From: Cognataquiflexum aquatile
GTDB taxonomy: Bacteria > Bacteroidota > Bacteroidia > Cytophagales > Cyclobacteriaceae
Length of the DNA: 64,000 bases
Assembly (NCBI RefSeq): GCF_003316845.1
Contig: NZ_QMIK01000001.1
Span: forward strand, 1 to 64,000
Direction of reading: 5' to 3'
Made by a program: the position numbers and the translations under genes. Position 1 is the stretch's first letter, and each line of letters opens with the position of its first letter. Below, piece by piece: positions 53,817 through 63,497 of this stretch. The notes beneath the pieces were generated by a model. That model saw nothing but the letters and a program-made list of their open reading frames with translations. It made no database searches and was not told the origin of the DNA.

Positions 53817-54587
53817 ATGGGTTTTTATAAAAAAGTTGTTTTTCTATTCATTTTTACCTTTCTATCCTATTCGATCCAATCGAGAGCCCAGCAGCAATTT
53901 CAATATAATTATGAAACTTGGTGGGGAGTGATGACCTCTGTGAGGGTTTCTGAAAAATGGTCTGTCTGGAACGATGCCCATTTTGTGGATGAAACTTTTT
54001 TCATATACCGAACAGGGATGACTTACCATAACAGACGGGACAATCTTGTCACCACGGCAGGGTACAGTTGGTTGCGGCTTACCACGCCTCTTTCGGAAGG
54101 GAGACTGATCCGAAAAGAACATCGGCCTTGGATGCAAACCATCTATAGGGTACCATCTACCAAAAAGTTAAGCACGAGTTTCAGGTTCCGTTATGATGCC
54201 CGATTTATCCAAAATCTTGAATCAGGGCAGTTGGCAGAGGGGTTTTCTTTCAATCACCGTTGGAGATTCAACAATGGATTGCGGTACCGTTGGGGAAATG
54301 TGCTCAGTCCAAACACTGTTCTGAGCACAAGTTTGCTGAATGAAGCCTTGTTTAGAACCGGTTCGGGACCCAATGGAGTTAGGCACGAACACCGAACCCA
54401 CCTTATCATGGGGCTATCAAAGGGACCAATTACCTATTCGGTAGGATATATTGTAAGGTATATCAATATCAGTCCCGAAAGGGCCCGACTCAATCATGGC
54501 ATGGTATTTTGGCTGACCATAAATCTGAATGCCATAAAGAAAAAGCCTTCTGAATTTGTTGAATTCCCCGAGGACCACATGAATTGA
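53817..54587 (+). CDS. DUF2490 outer-membrane barrel
   Basis: 256 residues from ATG 53817 (GTG 53811 is 6 bases upstream). Signal peptide to about residue 25 (QSRAQQ). DUF2490 segments: YNYETWWGVMTSVRVSEKWS, EHRPWMQTIYRVPST, FNHRWRFNNGLRYRW and PNGVRHEHRTH. Very similar to the copies at 59599 and 63498. The start lies 17 bases after the terminator of the preceding gene, so it must be read from another promoter or by read-through. Confidence 0.87.
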   Translation: MGFYKKVVFLFIFTFLSYSIQSRAQQQFQYNYETWWGVMTSVRVSEKWSVWNDAHFVDETFFIYRTGMTYHNRRDNLVTTAGYSWLRLTTPLSEGRLIRKEHRPWMQTIYRVPSTKKLSTSFRFRYDARFIQNLESGQLAEGFSFNHRWRFNNGLRYRWGNVLSPNTVLSTSLLNEALFRTGSGPNGVRHEHRTHLIMGLSKGPITYSVGYIVRYINISPERARLNHGMVFWLTINLNAIKKKPSEFVEFPEDHMN

Positions 54588-55023
54588 ACCAACAAATAAC
54601 CAGGTTTTGAAGATTTCATTTTTCATCGAGCCATTTGAAAAAAAACTCCATTAAAAAAAGCCTAATTCAAGGTTATTCCTATTTGGTTGCCATTGTTTCA
54701 CACTTTTTCTTCAAGGTGGTTGGAAAAAAAACTAAATCACTATTTTTTGATTGGGAATAATGTAAAAAATATCCTCCCAATAAAGGTCAGGACGGGAAAA
54801 TTGGCTTTTATTCAGTTCTAACATTGTAGAAATGTTTTTTTGGAATTCTTTGTCGCCTGTTTTATTTGTAAATCAAAAAAATCATTTTTGTAAAAAAACA
54901 TGACATAAATCAATATTTTCTCAATTTCGAATAGTTTTTGATTAAATGTTTAGCAGATATTACCAATATCATTGGCATCTGGTTTATCATGTAATCATTT
55001 TATTTTTAATTCCCACAAAACCT
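54588..55023. other. Intergenic stretch without a gene
   Basis: AT-rich, with several poly-A/T tracts and no credible ORF. TTTTATTTG near 54861 is a weak -7-like box for the next regulator. Nothing else is supported. Confidence 0.5.
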
Positions 55024-56181
55024 ATGGAAGTAATTTTGGATTTTAATGCGCTGATCCACTTGGCTGCAGCCATTTTGGGTATTCTTTCAGGTTTTATCAT
55101 TCTTTATTTTGGAATCAAATCCAATCCAAAGAACCAGCCATTGGCTATATTTCAAATCATAGCCTCCATCGCAATTTTTGTAAATTTTTCACTGATTTCA
55201 GAATTGATATTTTATTGGCCTTTTATGTACCGGATGGGCCATATATGTATTCTTATTTTTCTACCGATGCCTTTTTTGTTTGTTGTATTCCATACGAGAA
55301 ACCGTCTTTGGAAATGGTATGACTTGCTTCATGCCTTACCTCTTCTGGTTTTTTTTATTGATTATGGCCATGTTTTGTTGATGAGCAATGCAGAGAAAAT
55401 TCTGATTTTACAAAAAGAGGTAAATGACTTGGACTTATTGGGCAAGTTTGCGCAGAGTAAATATATAGGACCCAATTTTCATGAGAATTTCCGTTCTTTT
55501 TTGTTTTCCTTTTATTGGATTGCCCAGTTTTACCTTTTTTTAAAATGGTCAAAAGCCCAAAAGGCAATGGCAAAGCAAACAAAAATCTGGAAGAACTGGA
55601 CAATGTTTTTTCTCAGTTTCCAGTTCTTCATGTTTGTTCCATTTTACCTGAGTTTCTTCGGATTGGATAGCCTTACTTCTTACCATATGACAAATTCTTT
55701 TGTTGTCATATGGCTGCTTTTATCCAGTGTTTCCCTTTTCTTTTTTCCAAGTCTTCTGTATGGATTTACCATTAAGCCTGAAAAAGAAACCCCAAAAATT
55801 AAAAAGCAAATAGAAACCAAAGTAGGTGAGGACCAAAAATCGGATGATGTTATATTGGCTATTGAGCAACAGATGGATGAGAGGAAGCTTTTTTTGACGA
55901 TGGGTTATAGTATCAATGATTTTTCAAGGGATATAAACATTCCTGTCTACCAGATCTCAAAGACCCTCAACACTTTTAAGGGTATGGGATTTGTTGATTA
56001 CATCAACCAAAAGCGGATACTTTATTGTGTTTCAAAATTCGGAAAAGGAGAGTGGCTCATGTATACATCAGAGGCAATTGCAGCAGAATGTGGGTTCAGT
56101 AACCGAAACACCTTTACAAGAGCATTCAAAAAATTTCAAGGCATTTATCCTTCAGAATTTAAGAAAAAGCTTAATTCTTAA
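55024..56181 (+). CDS. 7TM-AraC receptor-regulator (paralogue 6)
   Basis: 385 residues from ATG 55024 (MEVILDFNALIHLAAAILGI), which fits the start of the other copies; the 26 upstream in-frame codons do not. Loop KFAQSKYIGPNFHENFRS, AraC domain with INQKRILYCVSKFGKGEWLM and CGFSNRNTFTRAFKKFQG. It precedes an Omp85-like barrel, an amidohydrolase and a DUF2490 gene. Confidence 0.9.
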   Translation: MEVILDFNALIHLAAAILGILSGFIILYFGIKSNPKNQPLAIFQIIASIAIFVNFSLISELIFYWPFMYRMGHICILIFLPMPFLFVVFHTRNRLWKWYDLLHALPLLVFFIDYGHVLLMSNAEKILILQKEVNDLDLLGKFAQSKYIGPNFHENFRSFLFSFYWIAQFYLFLKWSKAQKAMAKQTKIWKNWTMFFLSFQFFMFVPFYLSFFGLDSLTSYHMTNSFVVIWLLLSSVSLFFFPSLLYGFTIKPEKETPKIKKQIETKVGEDQKSDDVILAIEQQMDERKLFLTMGYSINDFSRDINIPVYQISKTLNTFKGMGFVDYINQKRILYCVSKFGKGEWLMYTSEAIAAECGFSNRNTFTRAFKKFQGIYPSEFKKKLNS

Positions 56182-56320
56182 GGTATAATTTCAAACCTCT
56201 TTCTATATTTTTTTGTGGAATCTTTTTTTGCCGAAGGAAGATTTGGAGAATCAAATCGGTTAATTGCTTTATTTGACCCAAATCGAGCACGAGAAAATTT
56301 AATGGGGAGAAATCATTGCC

Positions 56321-56328
56321 TAATTTTG
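56321..56328 (+). promoter_or_regulatory. -7 box before barrel gene
   Basis: TAATTTTG matches TAnnTTTG fully, 79 bases before the gene start. Confidence 0.45.
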
Positions 56329-56406
56329 ATACTAAACTTGTGAATTAGGGATGGCAATTCCAATTCCTTTCTTTTCTTAAAAAATATAAATTCTTATAAC
56401 TCTTTG

Positions 56407-57654
56407 ATGATGGAAAAATTGTTCAGGTGTCTAAAAATTATTGTGTTCATTTTTGCATTTTATCCCTCATATGGGCAAGATGCTGATTCCGTTTCTTCCA
56501 AGGGAGAAGAAAATGAAAGAAAAATCAGCATCATACCTATGCCGGTGATTGCAACCAACCCCACCATGGGGCTTATTTTTGGTGTAGCCCCGGGATTCAA
56601 TTGGGTGAATGGTGACCCCGCCAATACAAGTATGACAAGTTATCTTGGCCAGATTCTGTATACCACAAAAAATCAATTACTTGTAGGTCTAAGGGGCAAC
56701 CAGTTTACCGAAGGGGACAAATTGCTGATGATGACCGATATCCGCTTCCAAATCAACAGTCAGCCCACATACGGCTTAGGTACAGACCCAAAGTACTCCA
56801 ATACTGTAATTGACGACCCCTCATATCCTAATGTTGGGGATGAGTTGGGCAAAGGTCCTGCTGAACAGGAGATGATGTATTTTAATCTCTTCAGGGTTTA
56901 CCAAACCTTTTTGAAAAGACATCAGGACACCCGTTTCTTCTATGGGCTCGGTTATCATTTAGATGTTATGTGGAACATTGATGATAAGTTACTCGACCTT
57001 GATGCCAACCCACCAAGGGAGACATGGCACTACAAATATCAAACTGAAATAGGAATGCCGCTAGATGGCTATACACAATCGGGTATTTCTTTTAATGCCT
57101 CTTTTGATAGCCGTGACAATGTGGCCAACCCCTATGATGGCAGGTATGCATTGGCCCAATTTCGTACTAACCCGAGTTTTTTGGGGAGTACGGCGAGTTC
57201 TGGCCAATTGTGGCTAGAATACCGGGATTATTTCACGCTCAATAAAGAAAGGCCTAGAAACCTGTTGGCCTTTTGGACCTATGGGTGGTTTGTAACCGGT
57301 GGCAAAGTTCCCTATATGTTTTTGCCTGCCACAGGTTGGGATATGTTTGGACGTTCTTCCAGGCCGCATACCATGGGCCGCTTTAGAGGAGAAGATTTGG
57401 CCTATGCAGAACTTGAGTGGAGATTTCCACTTCAGCAAAACAAAGATAGGCTAGGAGCGGTGTTGTTTGTCAATACTGCTACTGCAAGCAGTCGCACACA
57501 AGACGTTAAGTTATTTGGCCATTTTGGCACCGGTTATGGTGGTGGCCTAAGGTATATGCTTAGCCCCAAAAACAGGGTAAATATTGCCTTGGATTATGGT
57601 CGAGGGATCAATGGTGCTTCAGCCATATTCTTGAATCTCAACGAAATGTTTTAA
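56407..57654 (+). CDS. POTRA-less Omp85-like outer-membrane barrel
   Basis: 415 residues. ATG 56407 (next ATG 56410) follows a TTG that is not needed. Signal peptide about 1-20 (SYGQ). IPMPVIATNPTMGLIFGVAP begins the strands; ATGWDMFGRSSRPHTMGRFR and ELEWRFPLQQNKDRLGA follow, with end LNEMF. It is nearly a twin of the 62127 barrel. The amidohydrolase starts 29 bases after its stop, so these two are co-transcribed. Confidence 0.88.
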   Translation: MMEKLFRCLKIIVFIFAFYPSYGQDADSVSSKGEENERKISIIPMPVIATNPTMGLIFGVAPGFNWVNGDPANTSMTSYLGQILYTTKNQLLVGLRGNQFTEGDKLLMMTDIRFQINSQPTYGLGTDPKYSNTVIDDPSYPNVGDELGKGPAEQEMMYFNLFRVYQTFLKRHQDTRFFYGLGYHLDVMWNIDDKLLDLDANPPRETWHYKYQTEIGMPLDGYTQSGISFNASFDSRDNVANPYDGRYALAQFRTNPSFLGSTASSGQLWLEYRDYFTLNKERPRNLLAFWTYGWFVTGGKVPYMFLPATGWDMFGRSSRPHTMGRFRGEDLAYAELEWRFPLQQNKDRLGAVLFVNTATASSRTQDVKLFGHFGTGYGGGLRYMLSPKNRVNIALDYGRGINGASAIFLNLNEMF

Positions 57655-57683
57655 CTTTAATCAAAAGCATATTTAGATAAATT

Positions 57684-59402
57684 ATGAAAATTTCCATAAC
57701 CACCCTTGTTTGGTCTGTTGTTTTCCTGGCATTGATTTCCTGCCAAAACAAGTCAACCAATTCTGTCGAAAATTCAGGAGAAGCAATTACCCTGATCATC
57801 AATGCCGACATTGTCACCATGGATCCCAATAAGCCCAATGCTTCTGCTTTGGCCTTTTCCGATGGTAAAATTCTTGCCGTTGGAACCGAAGCTGAAGTCA
57901 AATCAGCCATTGGGAATTACCAAAAAGTCATCGATCTTGGGGGAAAGACCCTTCTTCCCGGATTTTTTGAGTCACACGATCACATGTTCATCTCAGGTGC
58001 ATCTGTTACTATCACTGATGTTTCTCCTTTTACTACACCAACCCTTGCAGGTGCACTTGAGAAAATTGCACATACCGAACCTGATCAGGATGGATGGATA
58101 GTGGCTTTTGGTGCTGAGCCATTGCTATACCAAGAAGGCAAAGGGCCCACTCGTGACTTGTTGGATAAGATTTTCCCAAATACGCCCGTAGTTGTGTTCC
58201 ATTTGAGCGGACATGGGGGATTCGTCAACAGTGAAGCACTTCGGTTGGCAGGAGTGGACGAATCATCCCAAGCACCCACAGGAGGTACCTATGTAAAGGA
58301 CGAGACAGGTAAGTTGACGGGTTTTCTGATGGGTAAACCAGCAGTATTGTCAGTAAAGCCATTTCCGATCCCAACACCAGCGACAGCTTTTATAGCTGCT
58401 CAGCAAAGGGCTGCGAAAGGAGTTACCACGGCATCAGAGTTTGCCATTATGAATTCATTTGTACTTGAAGGACTTCAAAAAGCTACCTCAAATCCTGAAT
58501 TCCCGGTAAGGGTAGTAGGAGGATTGTTTTCCACTTCACCGGGTTTTGACGAACTCGCTCCAAGGCTGAAGAATTACGAAAATGATTTGTTCAAAATTCC
58601 CTTTATCAAAACTTGGACAGATGGATCGGTTCAAGGCGGAACAGGCCATCTGAGCGAAGGGTATCATCACGAAGACTTTGGTGGCAATGGTGCCCAAGGT
58701 GACCAGGAGTTTTTTAACAACCAGGTTGTGAAAATTTATGAACTTGGGTTATGGCCAGCCATACATGCCAACGGGGACGGTGCAGTAGATGTGGCATTGA
58801 ATGCGATTGAACATGCTCAAAAGACTGTTGGGGACAAGGTAAAATCAGAAATCAGACCCCAGATCATTCATGCACAATACACGAGACCTGAGCAAATTCA
58901 GCGAATGGCCGATTTAAAGGCATATCCGACTTTCTTTACCACACACGTGTATTATTATGGGGATGTCCATTATGAGAAAACCTTGGGACCTGAACGTGCC
59001 CAAAGGCTCAGTGCTATGGGGGATGCATTTAAACTCAATGTCACCCCGACCATGCACAATGACCCTCCTGTGACTCCTATAGACCCCATGCTCAATATTT
59101 GGATAGCAGTATCAAGAAAATCCAAATCAGGGAGAATCTTAGGGCCTGACCAAGCCATCACTGTTGAACAGGCACTTCAGGCATACACCATCAACGCTGC
59201 TTTTCAGTTTGGGATGGAAAAAGATGCAGGTTCTCTTGAGGCAGGAAAATTTGCGGATATGGTTGTTCTTGACCGCAATCCAATGAAGGTCCCTCAGGAT
59301 GAAATAAGGAAAATCAAAGTTGTGACGACTTTTCGCGGTGGGTTGATTACATTCACTGAGATCCCGGAGTACGATCATGATGATCCACCGGTGGAAAAAT
59401 AA
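57684..59402 (+). CDS. YtcJ-type amidohydrolase lipoprotein
   Basis: 572 residues with lipobox FLALISC (Cys20). Amidohydrolase fold: metal ligands in PGFFESHDHMF, then WTDGSVQGGTG, AIHANGDGAVDVALNAI and IIHAQYTRPEQI. The C-terminal cap has AGSLEAGKFADMVVLDRNPM. YtcJ-like enzymes hydrolyse amide or related bonds, with substrates unknown for most. Periplasm-facing by lipobox. Placed between the barrel and the DUF2490 gene of one module. Confidence 0.9.
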   Translation: MKISITTLVWSVVFLALISCQNKSTNSVENSGEAITLIINADIVTMDPNKPNASALAFSDGKILAVGTEAEVKSAIGNYQKVIDLGGKTLLPGFFESHDHMFISGASVTITDVSPFTTPTLAGALEKIAHTEPDQDGWIVAFGAEPLLYQEGKGPTRDLLDKIFPNTPVVVFHLSGHGGFVNSEALRLAGVDESSQAPTGGTYVKDETGKLTGFLMGKPAVLSVKPFPIPTPATAFIAAQQRAAKGVTTASEFAIMNSFVLEGLQKATSNPEFPVRVVGGLFSTSPGFDELAPRLKNYENDLFKIPFIKTWTDGSVQGGTGHLSEGYHHEDFGGNGAQGDQEFFNNQVVKIYELGLWPAIHANGDGAVDVALNAIEHAQKTVGDKVKSEIRPQIIHAQYTRPEQIQRMADLKAYPTFFTTHVYYYGDVHYEKTLGPERAQRLSAMGDAFKLNVTPTMHNDPPVTPIDPMLNIWIAVSRKSKSGRILGPDQAITVEQALQAYTINAAFQFGMEKDAGSLEAGKFADMVVLDRNPMKVPQDEIRKIKVVTTFRGGLITFTEIPEYDHDDPPVEK

Positions 59403-59490
59403 GCACCTTTGAAATAGCTATTCATAGAAAGAATCAAAATATAAATTACTATCTAAGTGGTTGAAAAGCTATAAATTAAGGAGCCAATAA

Positions 59491-59530
59491 AAAAAGCATC
59501 CTGAGAAAAGCCTTCTCGGATGCTTTTTTT
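59491..59530 (+). terminator. Terminator after amidohydrolase
   Basis: AAAAAGCATCC-T-GAGAA and TTCTC-GGATGCTTTTT form a stem with one bulge, with runs of A and T on both sides, so it can act on either strand. Confidence 0.85.
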
Positions 59531-59550
59531 AAATTCAAAAAACAGTAAAG

Positions 59551-59558
59551 TAGTTTTG
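59551..59558 (+). promoter_or_regulatory. -7 box of DUF2490 gene
   Basis: TAGTTTTG matches TAnnTTTG fully, 40 bases before the ATG at 59599. It lets the DUF2490 gene be read apart from the amidohydrolase. Confidence 0.5.
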
Positions 59559-59598
59559 CTTTAATGGTGAACATAATAAGATTTGAACTAATTTAAGT

Positions 59599-60357
59599 AT
59601 GTCAAAAGGAAAAATTTCAGTCATTTTTCTGCTTTTGATCCTTTTGTCGGGTGTTGTGAAAGGTCAACGCGAAGTAGTTTGGAATTATGAAACTTGGTGG
59701 GGGTTGATGACATCAACAAGAGTGGCAAATAGGTTATCTGTGTATAATGATTTTCATTATTCCAAAAACCTATTTGTTGCATACAGAACAGGACTGACCT
59801 ACCATCCCAAGGGGGACAATTTCGTCACGACTGTTGCGTATGCTTACTTAAAGTTGACAGCACCTTTTTCAGAGGGTAAATTGGTACGGTCTGAACATCG
59901 ACCTTGGATGCAGGTAGTTTATAGGGTTCCTTCAACTAAGAGGATTTCTACCAGTTTTAGGTTTAAGTATGATGCAAGGTTTATCAGGGATGTGACTACT
60001 GAAAGTTTGGAAAATAGCTATTCATTTAATCACAGATGGAGGTTTAATAATGCTCTAAGGTATAATTTAAAGCCTAGTGGGAATTATTTTTCCGATTTTT
60101 TTGGGGTGATTCTCAATGAAGCTTTGATTACCACAGGCCCCGGGCCCAACGGTGCGCCTTATGAACACAGAACTCATTTTCTTGGAGAAATGCGTCAGGG
60201 TAACTTTATTTTTTCCGCGGGCTACATGGTGAGGTATTTGGCTTTCAATCCCGACTTTGCAAGGATGACCCATGGTCCAATTTTCTGGCTGACCATAAAC
60301 CTTAACTTAATGAAAAATAAAGAGCGCACATTTTTGGAGAATCCCGAAGACCATTAA
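59599..60357 (+). CDS. DUF2490 outer-membrane barrel
   Basis: 252 residues. Signal peptide to about 21 (GVVKGQ). DUF2490 segments are WNYETWWGLMTSTRVANRLS, SEHRPWMQVVYRVPST, FNHRWRFNNALRYNL and APYEHRTHFLGEM. It ends FLENPEDH, as does the 53817 copy (FPEDHMN). Own -7 box. Last gene of the module led by paralogue 6. Confidence 0.87.
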   Translation: MSKGKISVIFLLLILLSGVVKGQREVVWNYETWWGLMTSTRVANRLSVYNDFHYSKNLFVAYRTGLTYHPKGDNFVTTVAYAYLKLTAPFSEGKLVRSEHRPWMQVVYRVPSTKRISTSFRFKYDARFIRDVTTESLENSYSFNHRWRFNNALRYNLKPSGNYFSDFFGVILNEALITTGPGPNGAPYEHRTHFLGEMRQGNFIFSAGYMVRYLAFNPDFARMTHGPIFWLTINLNLMKNKERTFLENPEDH

Positions 60358-60668
60358 ATAGTAATCGTCTTTCTATTTCCAAGTTTTTAAAAATCGACCT
60401 GTTTGCTTTTTTTATAATATCCAAAAACGAAGTAATATTACCTGTAAGAAAAATTGGTTTTTGGTGTAAATCCAAAAACCTTTTATTTGGTAAAAATTAA
60501 AGTATGCTTCACCTTAATTTAAGGAGTTGTTTTTGACTTTTAAGTTTAATTGAGAATGGGAATATATTGAATCTGCTTTGGGAATACTGGTCCCAAAAGG
60601 TTTCGGTAGCGTTTTGTTTCCTAAAGTAAAGTGGTATCTATTTGCAATTAATTTTCACTTCAATTACA
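60358..60668. other. Intergenic stretch without a gene
   Basis: AT-rich; GGTTTTTGGTG and CAAAAACC pair weakly. No credible ORF, terminator or complete -7 box was found. Confidence 0.5.
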
Positions 60669-61832
60669 ATGGAAATAATTTTTAACTTCGATACAGTTCT
60701 ATTTTTAGCCTCTGCAGCAGTCGGAATATTGTCCGGTGCAATCATTCTCTATTTTGGATTTAAGTATAATCCTGCCAACCAACCATTGGGATTTGGACAA
60801 TTATGTCTAGGGTTAGCGATTTGGTCAGCATTCATTTTTACTTCAGGTTTAATCATCTATTTGCCACATTGGTACAGGACTTCAAATATCTTCACCATGC
60901 TGTTCATTCCGATGTCTTTTCTATATGTTGTTTTCTTTACCCAAAATCGATCATGGAAATGGTATGACTTCCTTCATTTTATTCCGGTGATGATATATAT
61001 CGTGGATTATTGGAGTATTTTCATGTTATCAGGAGAGGAGAAAAAACTGTTGATTCAGCAGGGGCTTAGTGATTTGGATTTTCTGAGGGAATTTAGGGAT
61101 AGCAGGTTTTTTGGTCCTCATTTTCACTGGGAATTCCGTACAGCCCAATTCAGCTTGTATTGGCTGGCTGAGGTAGCAATTTTTGTGAAATGGCTTCGTA
61201 TCCAAGGTCCATTAACCCGGCAAGTGGTGCAGAGGAGAAACTGGATACTTGTTATTCTTGGTTGTCATCTGGCAATGGTGATTGTCCACTATCTCAGTCT
61301 ATTTGCGACCATTGATTTACTCATCATAAGTGGCTTGTTTGTTACTTTGGGAACGTCAATAACACTTGTCATCTTCTTTTATCCATCTATATTGTATGGA
61401 TCCTATTTGTCAGAAAAGCCTCAGTTAACACCCAAAATTCAGCCACAGATAATAATTAAAGAAGAGGAGAAACAAAAAATGGAAGAGATGTATTTAAAAA
61501 TGGAAGCATTTCTTGAAGAAAAAAAGAACTTTTTGAATGAAGGGTACACCGTCCATGATTTTTCCCAAGATATCGTAATTCCTCCTTACCAGATATCAAA
61601 AATTTTACGGACAGTTTTGAATATTGGCTTTGTGGATTACATCAACCAAAAGCGAATCAAATACTGCATTGACAAACTTGACCAGGAAACCTGGAACACA
61701 TATACACTAGAGGCTGTCGCCACTGAATGTGGTTTTAGTAATAGGAATACCTTCACACAAGCATTTATCAAATTCCAGGGAGAAACACCTTCCGTGTATA
61801 GGAGTAAGGTAAAGAAAATTAAAAGGTCCTAG
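60669..61832 (+). CDS. 7TM-AraC receptor-regulator (paralogue 7)
   Basis: 387 residues from ATG 60669 (MEIIFNFDTVLFLASAAVGI); TTG 60642 is unlikely. The loop is FRDSRFFGPHFHWEFRT, inner loop SWKWYDFLH. AraC domain about 290-380 with INQKRIKYCIDKLDQETWNT and CGFSNRNTFTQAFIKFQG. Differs most from the others in helices 6-7 (VIVHYLSLFATIDLLIIS). Precedes barrel 62127 by 294 bases. Confidence 0.9.
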   Translation: MEIIFNFDTVLFLASAAVGILSGAIILYFGFKYNPANQPLGFGQLCLGLAIWSAFIFTSGLIIYLPHWYRTSNIFTMLFIPMSFLYVVFFTQNRSWKWYDFLHFIPVMIYIVDYWSIFMLSGEEKKLLIQQGLSDLDFLREFRDSRFFGPHFHWEFRTAQFSLYWLAEVAIFVKWLRIQGPLTRQVVQRRNWILVILGCHLAMVIVHYLSLFATIDLLIISGLFVTLGTSITLVIFFYPSILYGSYLSEKPQLTPKIQPQIIIKEEEKQKMEEMYLKMEAFLEEKKNFLNEGYTVHDFSQDIVIPPYQISKILRTVLNIGFVDYINQKRIKYCIDKLDQETWNTYTLEAVATECGFSNRNTFTQAFIKFQGETPSVYRSKVKKIKRS

Positions 61833-62126
61833 AATTTATAAAGTTGGTCACTTGATATTTTTTTTGAACCCAAAGAAATTGGGTACACTTCATTTACATT
61901 CTGAGTCAGATGATTTTTTATTCTTTTTGGATTTGCAAAAATTTTAAAAATTTATGCAAAAGGAGCCTCAATGATAGAATTTTTCGGGATTAATAAACTC
62001 TATTTTTGTTACAGGTCCTATCAAAAAATTGCTTGAAGTCATTGTAATCAATTTTTAATGATCTTCAATTTTAAAATTCATTATCGAAATTTTGAATAAT
62101 ACTTAACCACATCTAATTCTCATTAA

Positions 62127-63353
62127 ATGAAAAACCTTAGAACAATAAGCGCGACTATCTTCCTTCTTATTTTATCCTCAAACCTTATTTTGGGACAGGA
62201 TATTGAGGAAAAAAAGGAGAAAAAAGTGACAATTATACCGATGCCGGTGATTGCTGCCAATCCTACTACAGGTTTTATTTTTGGGGTGGCGCCTGGTTTT
62301 AACTGGGTCAACGGAGACAAGGAAACGACAAGTATGAGCAGTGTTTTAGCCGGGTTTTTATACACGACCAAAAGGCAGTTATTTACTTCGGTTAGAGGAA
62401 GTATTTTTTTGAAAGATGACAGTTGGATGTTGTTGACTGATGTCAGGTTTAACTTAAATAGCCAACCAACATATGGTTTGGGCACGGATCCGAGATTCTC
62501 AAATCAGGTAATTGATGGAGATTATCCCCCGGTATCAGATGATTTGGCAGATGGGCCACCTGAAAACGAGATGATGTATTTTAATCATTTTAGGTTTTAT
62601 CAAACTGCTTTGAAAAAACATGCTGACACGAGGTTTTTTTATGGTTTGGGCTATCATCTTGATGTCATGAACAATATTGAGGACAAGCTATTGGACTTGG
62701 AAGCGGACCCACCTAGATTAACCTATCATTATAAATATCAAACTGAACTGGGAATGCCCCTCACGGCTTATACCCAATCAGGTATATCTTTGAATACCTC
62801 TTTCGATAGCCGGGACAATGTTGCAAATCCTTATGACGGTAGATTGGCGTTTGCATCATTGAGACTAAATCCTGATTTTTTGGGAAGTACAGAAAGCAGC
62901 AGCCAACTGTGGTTGGAATACCGGGATTATTTTAATCTGAGCAAAACGAGACCAAGAAATCTGATTGCGTTTTGGGCCTTTGGTTGGTTTGTAACCGGGG
63001 GTAAAGTTCCCTATATGTTTCTGCCTGCGACAGGATGGGATATGTTTGGCAGATCCTCAAGACCCCATACAATGGGTAGGTTCAGAGGTGAGGATTTAGT
63101 CTACACTGAAGTTGAATGGCGTTTTCCTTTGCAAAAAAATAAAGACAGGCTAGGTGCGGTCCTTTTTGTGAACTCGACCACTGCAAGCAGCAGGACAGAA
63201 CAAGTCAGCCTTTTCAATTATTTCCAGGCAGGCTATGGAGGCGGTATTAGGTATATGATAAGTCCTAAGAACAGGGTAAATATTTCCCTTGATTATGGCC
63301 GTGGGGTAAACGGTGCTTCAGCAATCTTCCTCAATCTAAATGAAATGTTTTAA
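62127..63353 (+). CDS. POTRA-less Omp85-like outer-membrane barrel
   Basis: 408 residues. Signal peptide about 1-23 (LILGQ). IPMPVIAANPTTGFIFGVAP, ATGWDMFGRSSRPHTMGRFR, EVEWRFPLQKNKDRLGAVLF and end LNEMF. Its closest relative here is the 56407 barrel, with identical stretches through the middle, suggesting a late duplication. A DUF2490 gene follows 144 bases after its stop. Confidence 0.88.
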   Translation: MKNLRTISATIFLLILSSNLILGQDIEEKKEKKVTIIPMPVIAANPTTGFIFGVAPGFNWVNGDKETTSMSSVLAGFLYTTKRQLFTSVRGSIFLKDDSWMLLTDVRFNLNSQPTYGLGTDPRFSNQVIDGDYPPVSDDLADGPPENEMMYFNHFRFYQTALKKHADTRFFYGLGYHLDVMNNIEDKLLDLEADPPRLTYHYKYQTELGMPLTAYTQSGISLNTSFDSRDNVANPYDGRLAFASLRLNPDFLGSTESSSQLWLEYRDYFNLSKTRPRNLIAFWAFGWFVTGGKVPYMFLPATGWDMFGRSSRPHTMGRFRGEDLVYTEVEWRFPLQKNKDRLGAVLFVNSTTASSRTEQVSLFNYFQAGYGGGIRYMISPKNRVNISLDYGRGVNGASAIFLNLNEMF

Positions 63354-63497
63354 TTCCATTCCATCCTATTTAATTCTATAAAAACAAAGTTTTAGAAAAG
63401 TAGATAGGAGTGAACCCCGGATGCTTTCGAAGTTTTCCTTTTTTAGAATTGCTGATTTTGGTATAGAAAGAAAAATTTCAATAAAATTTAATTTGGC

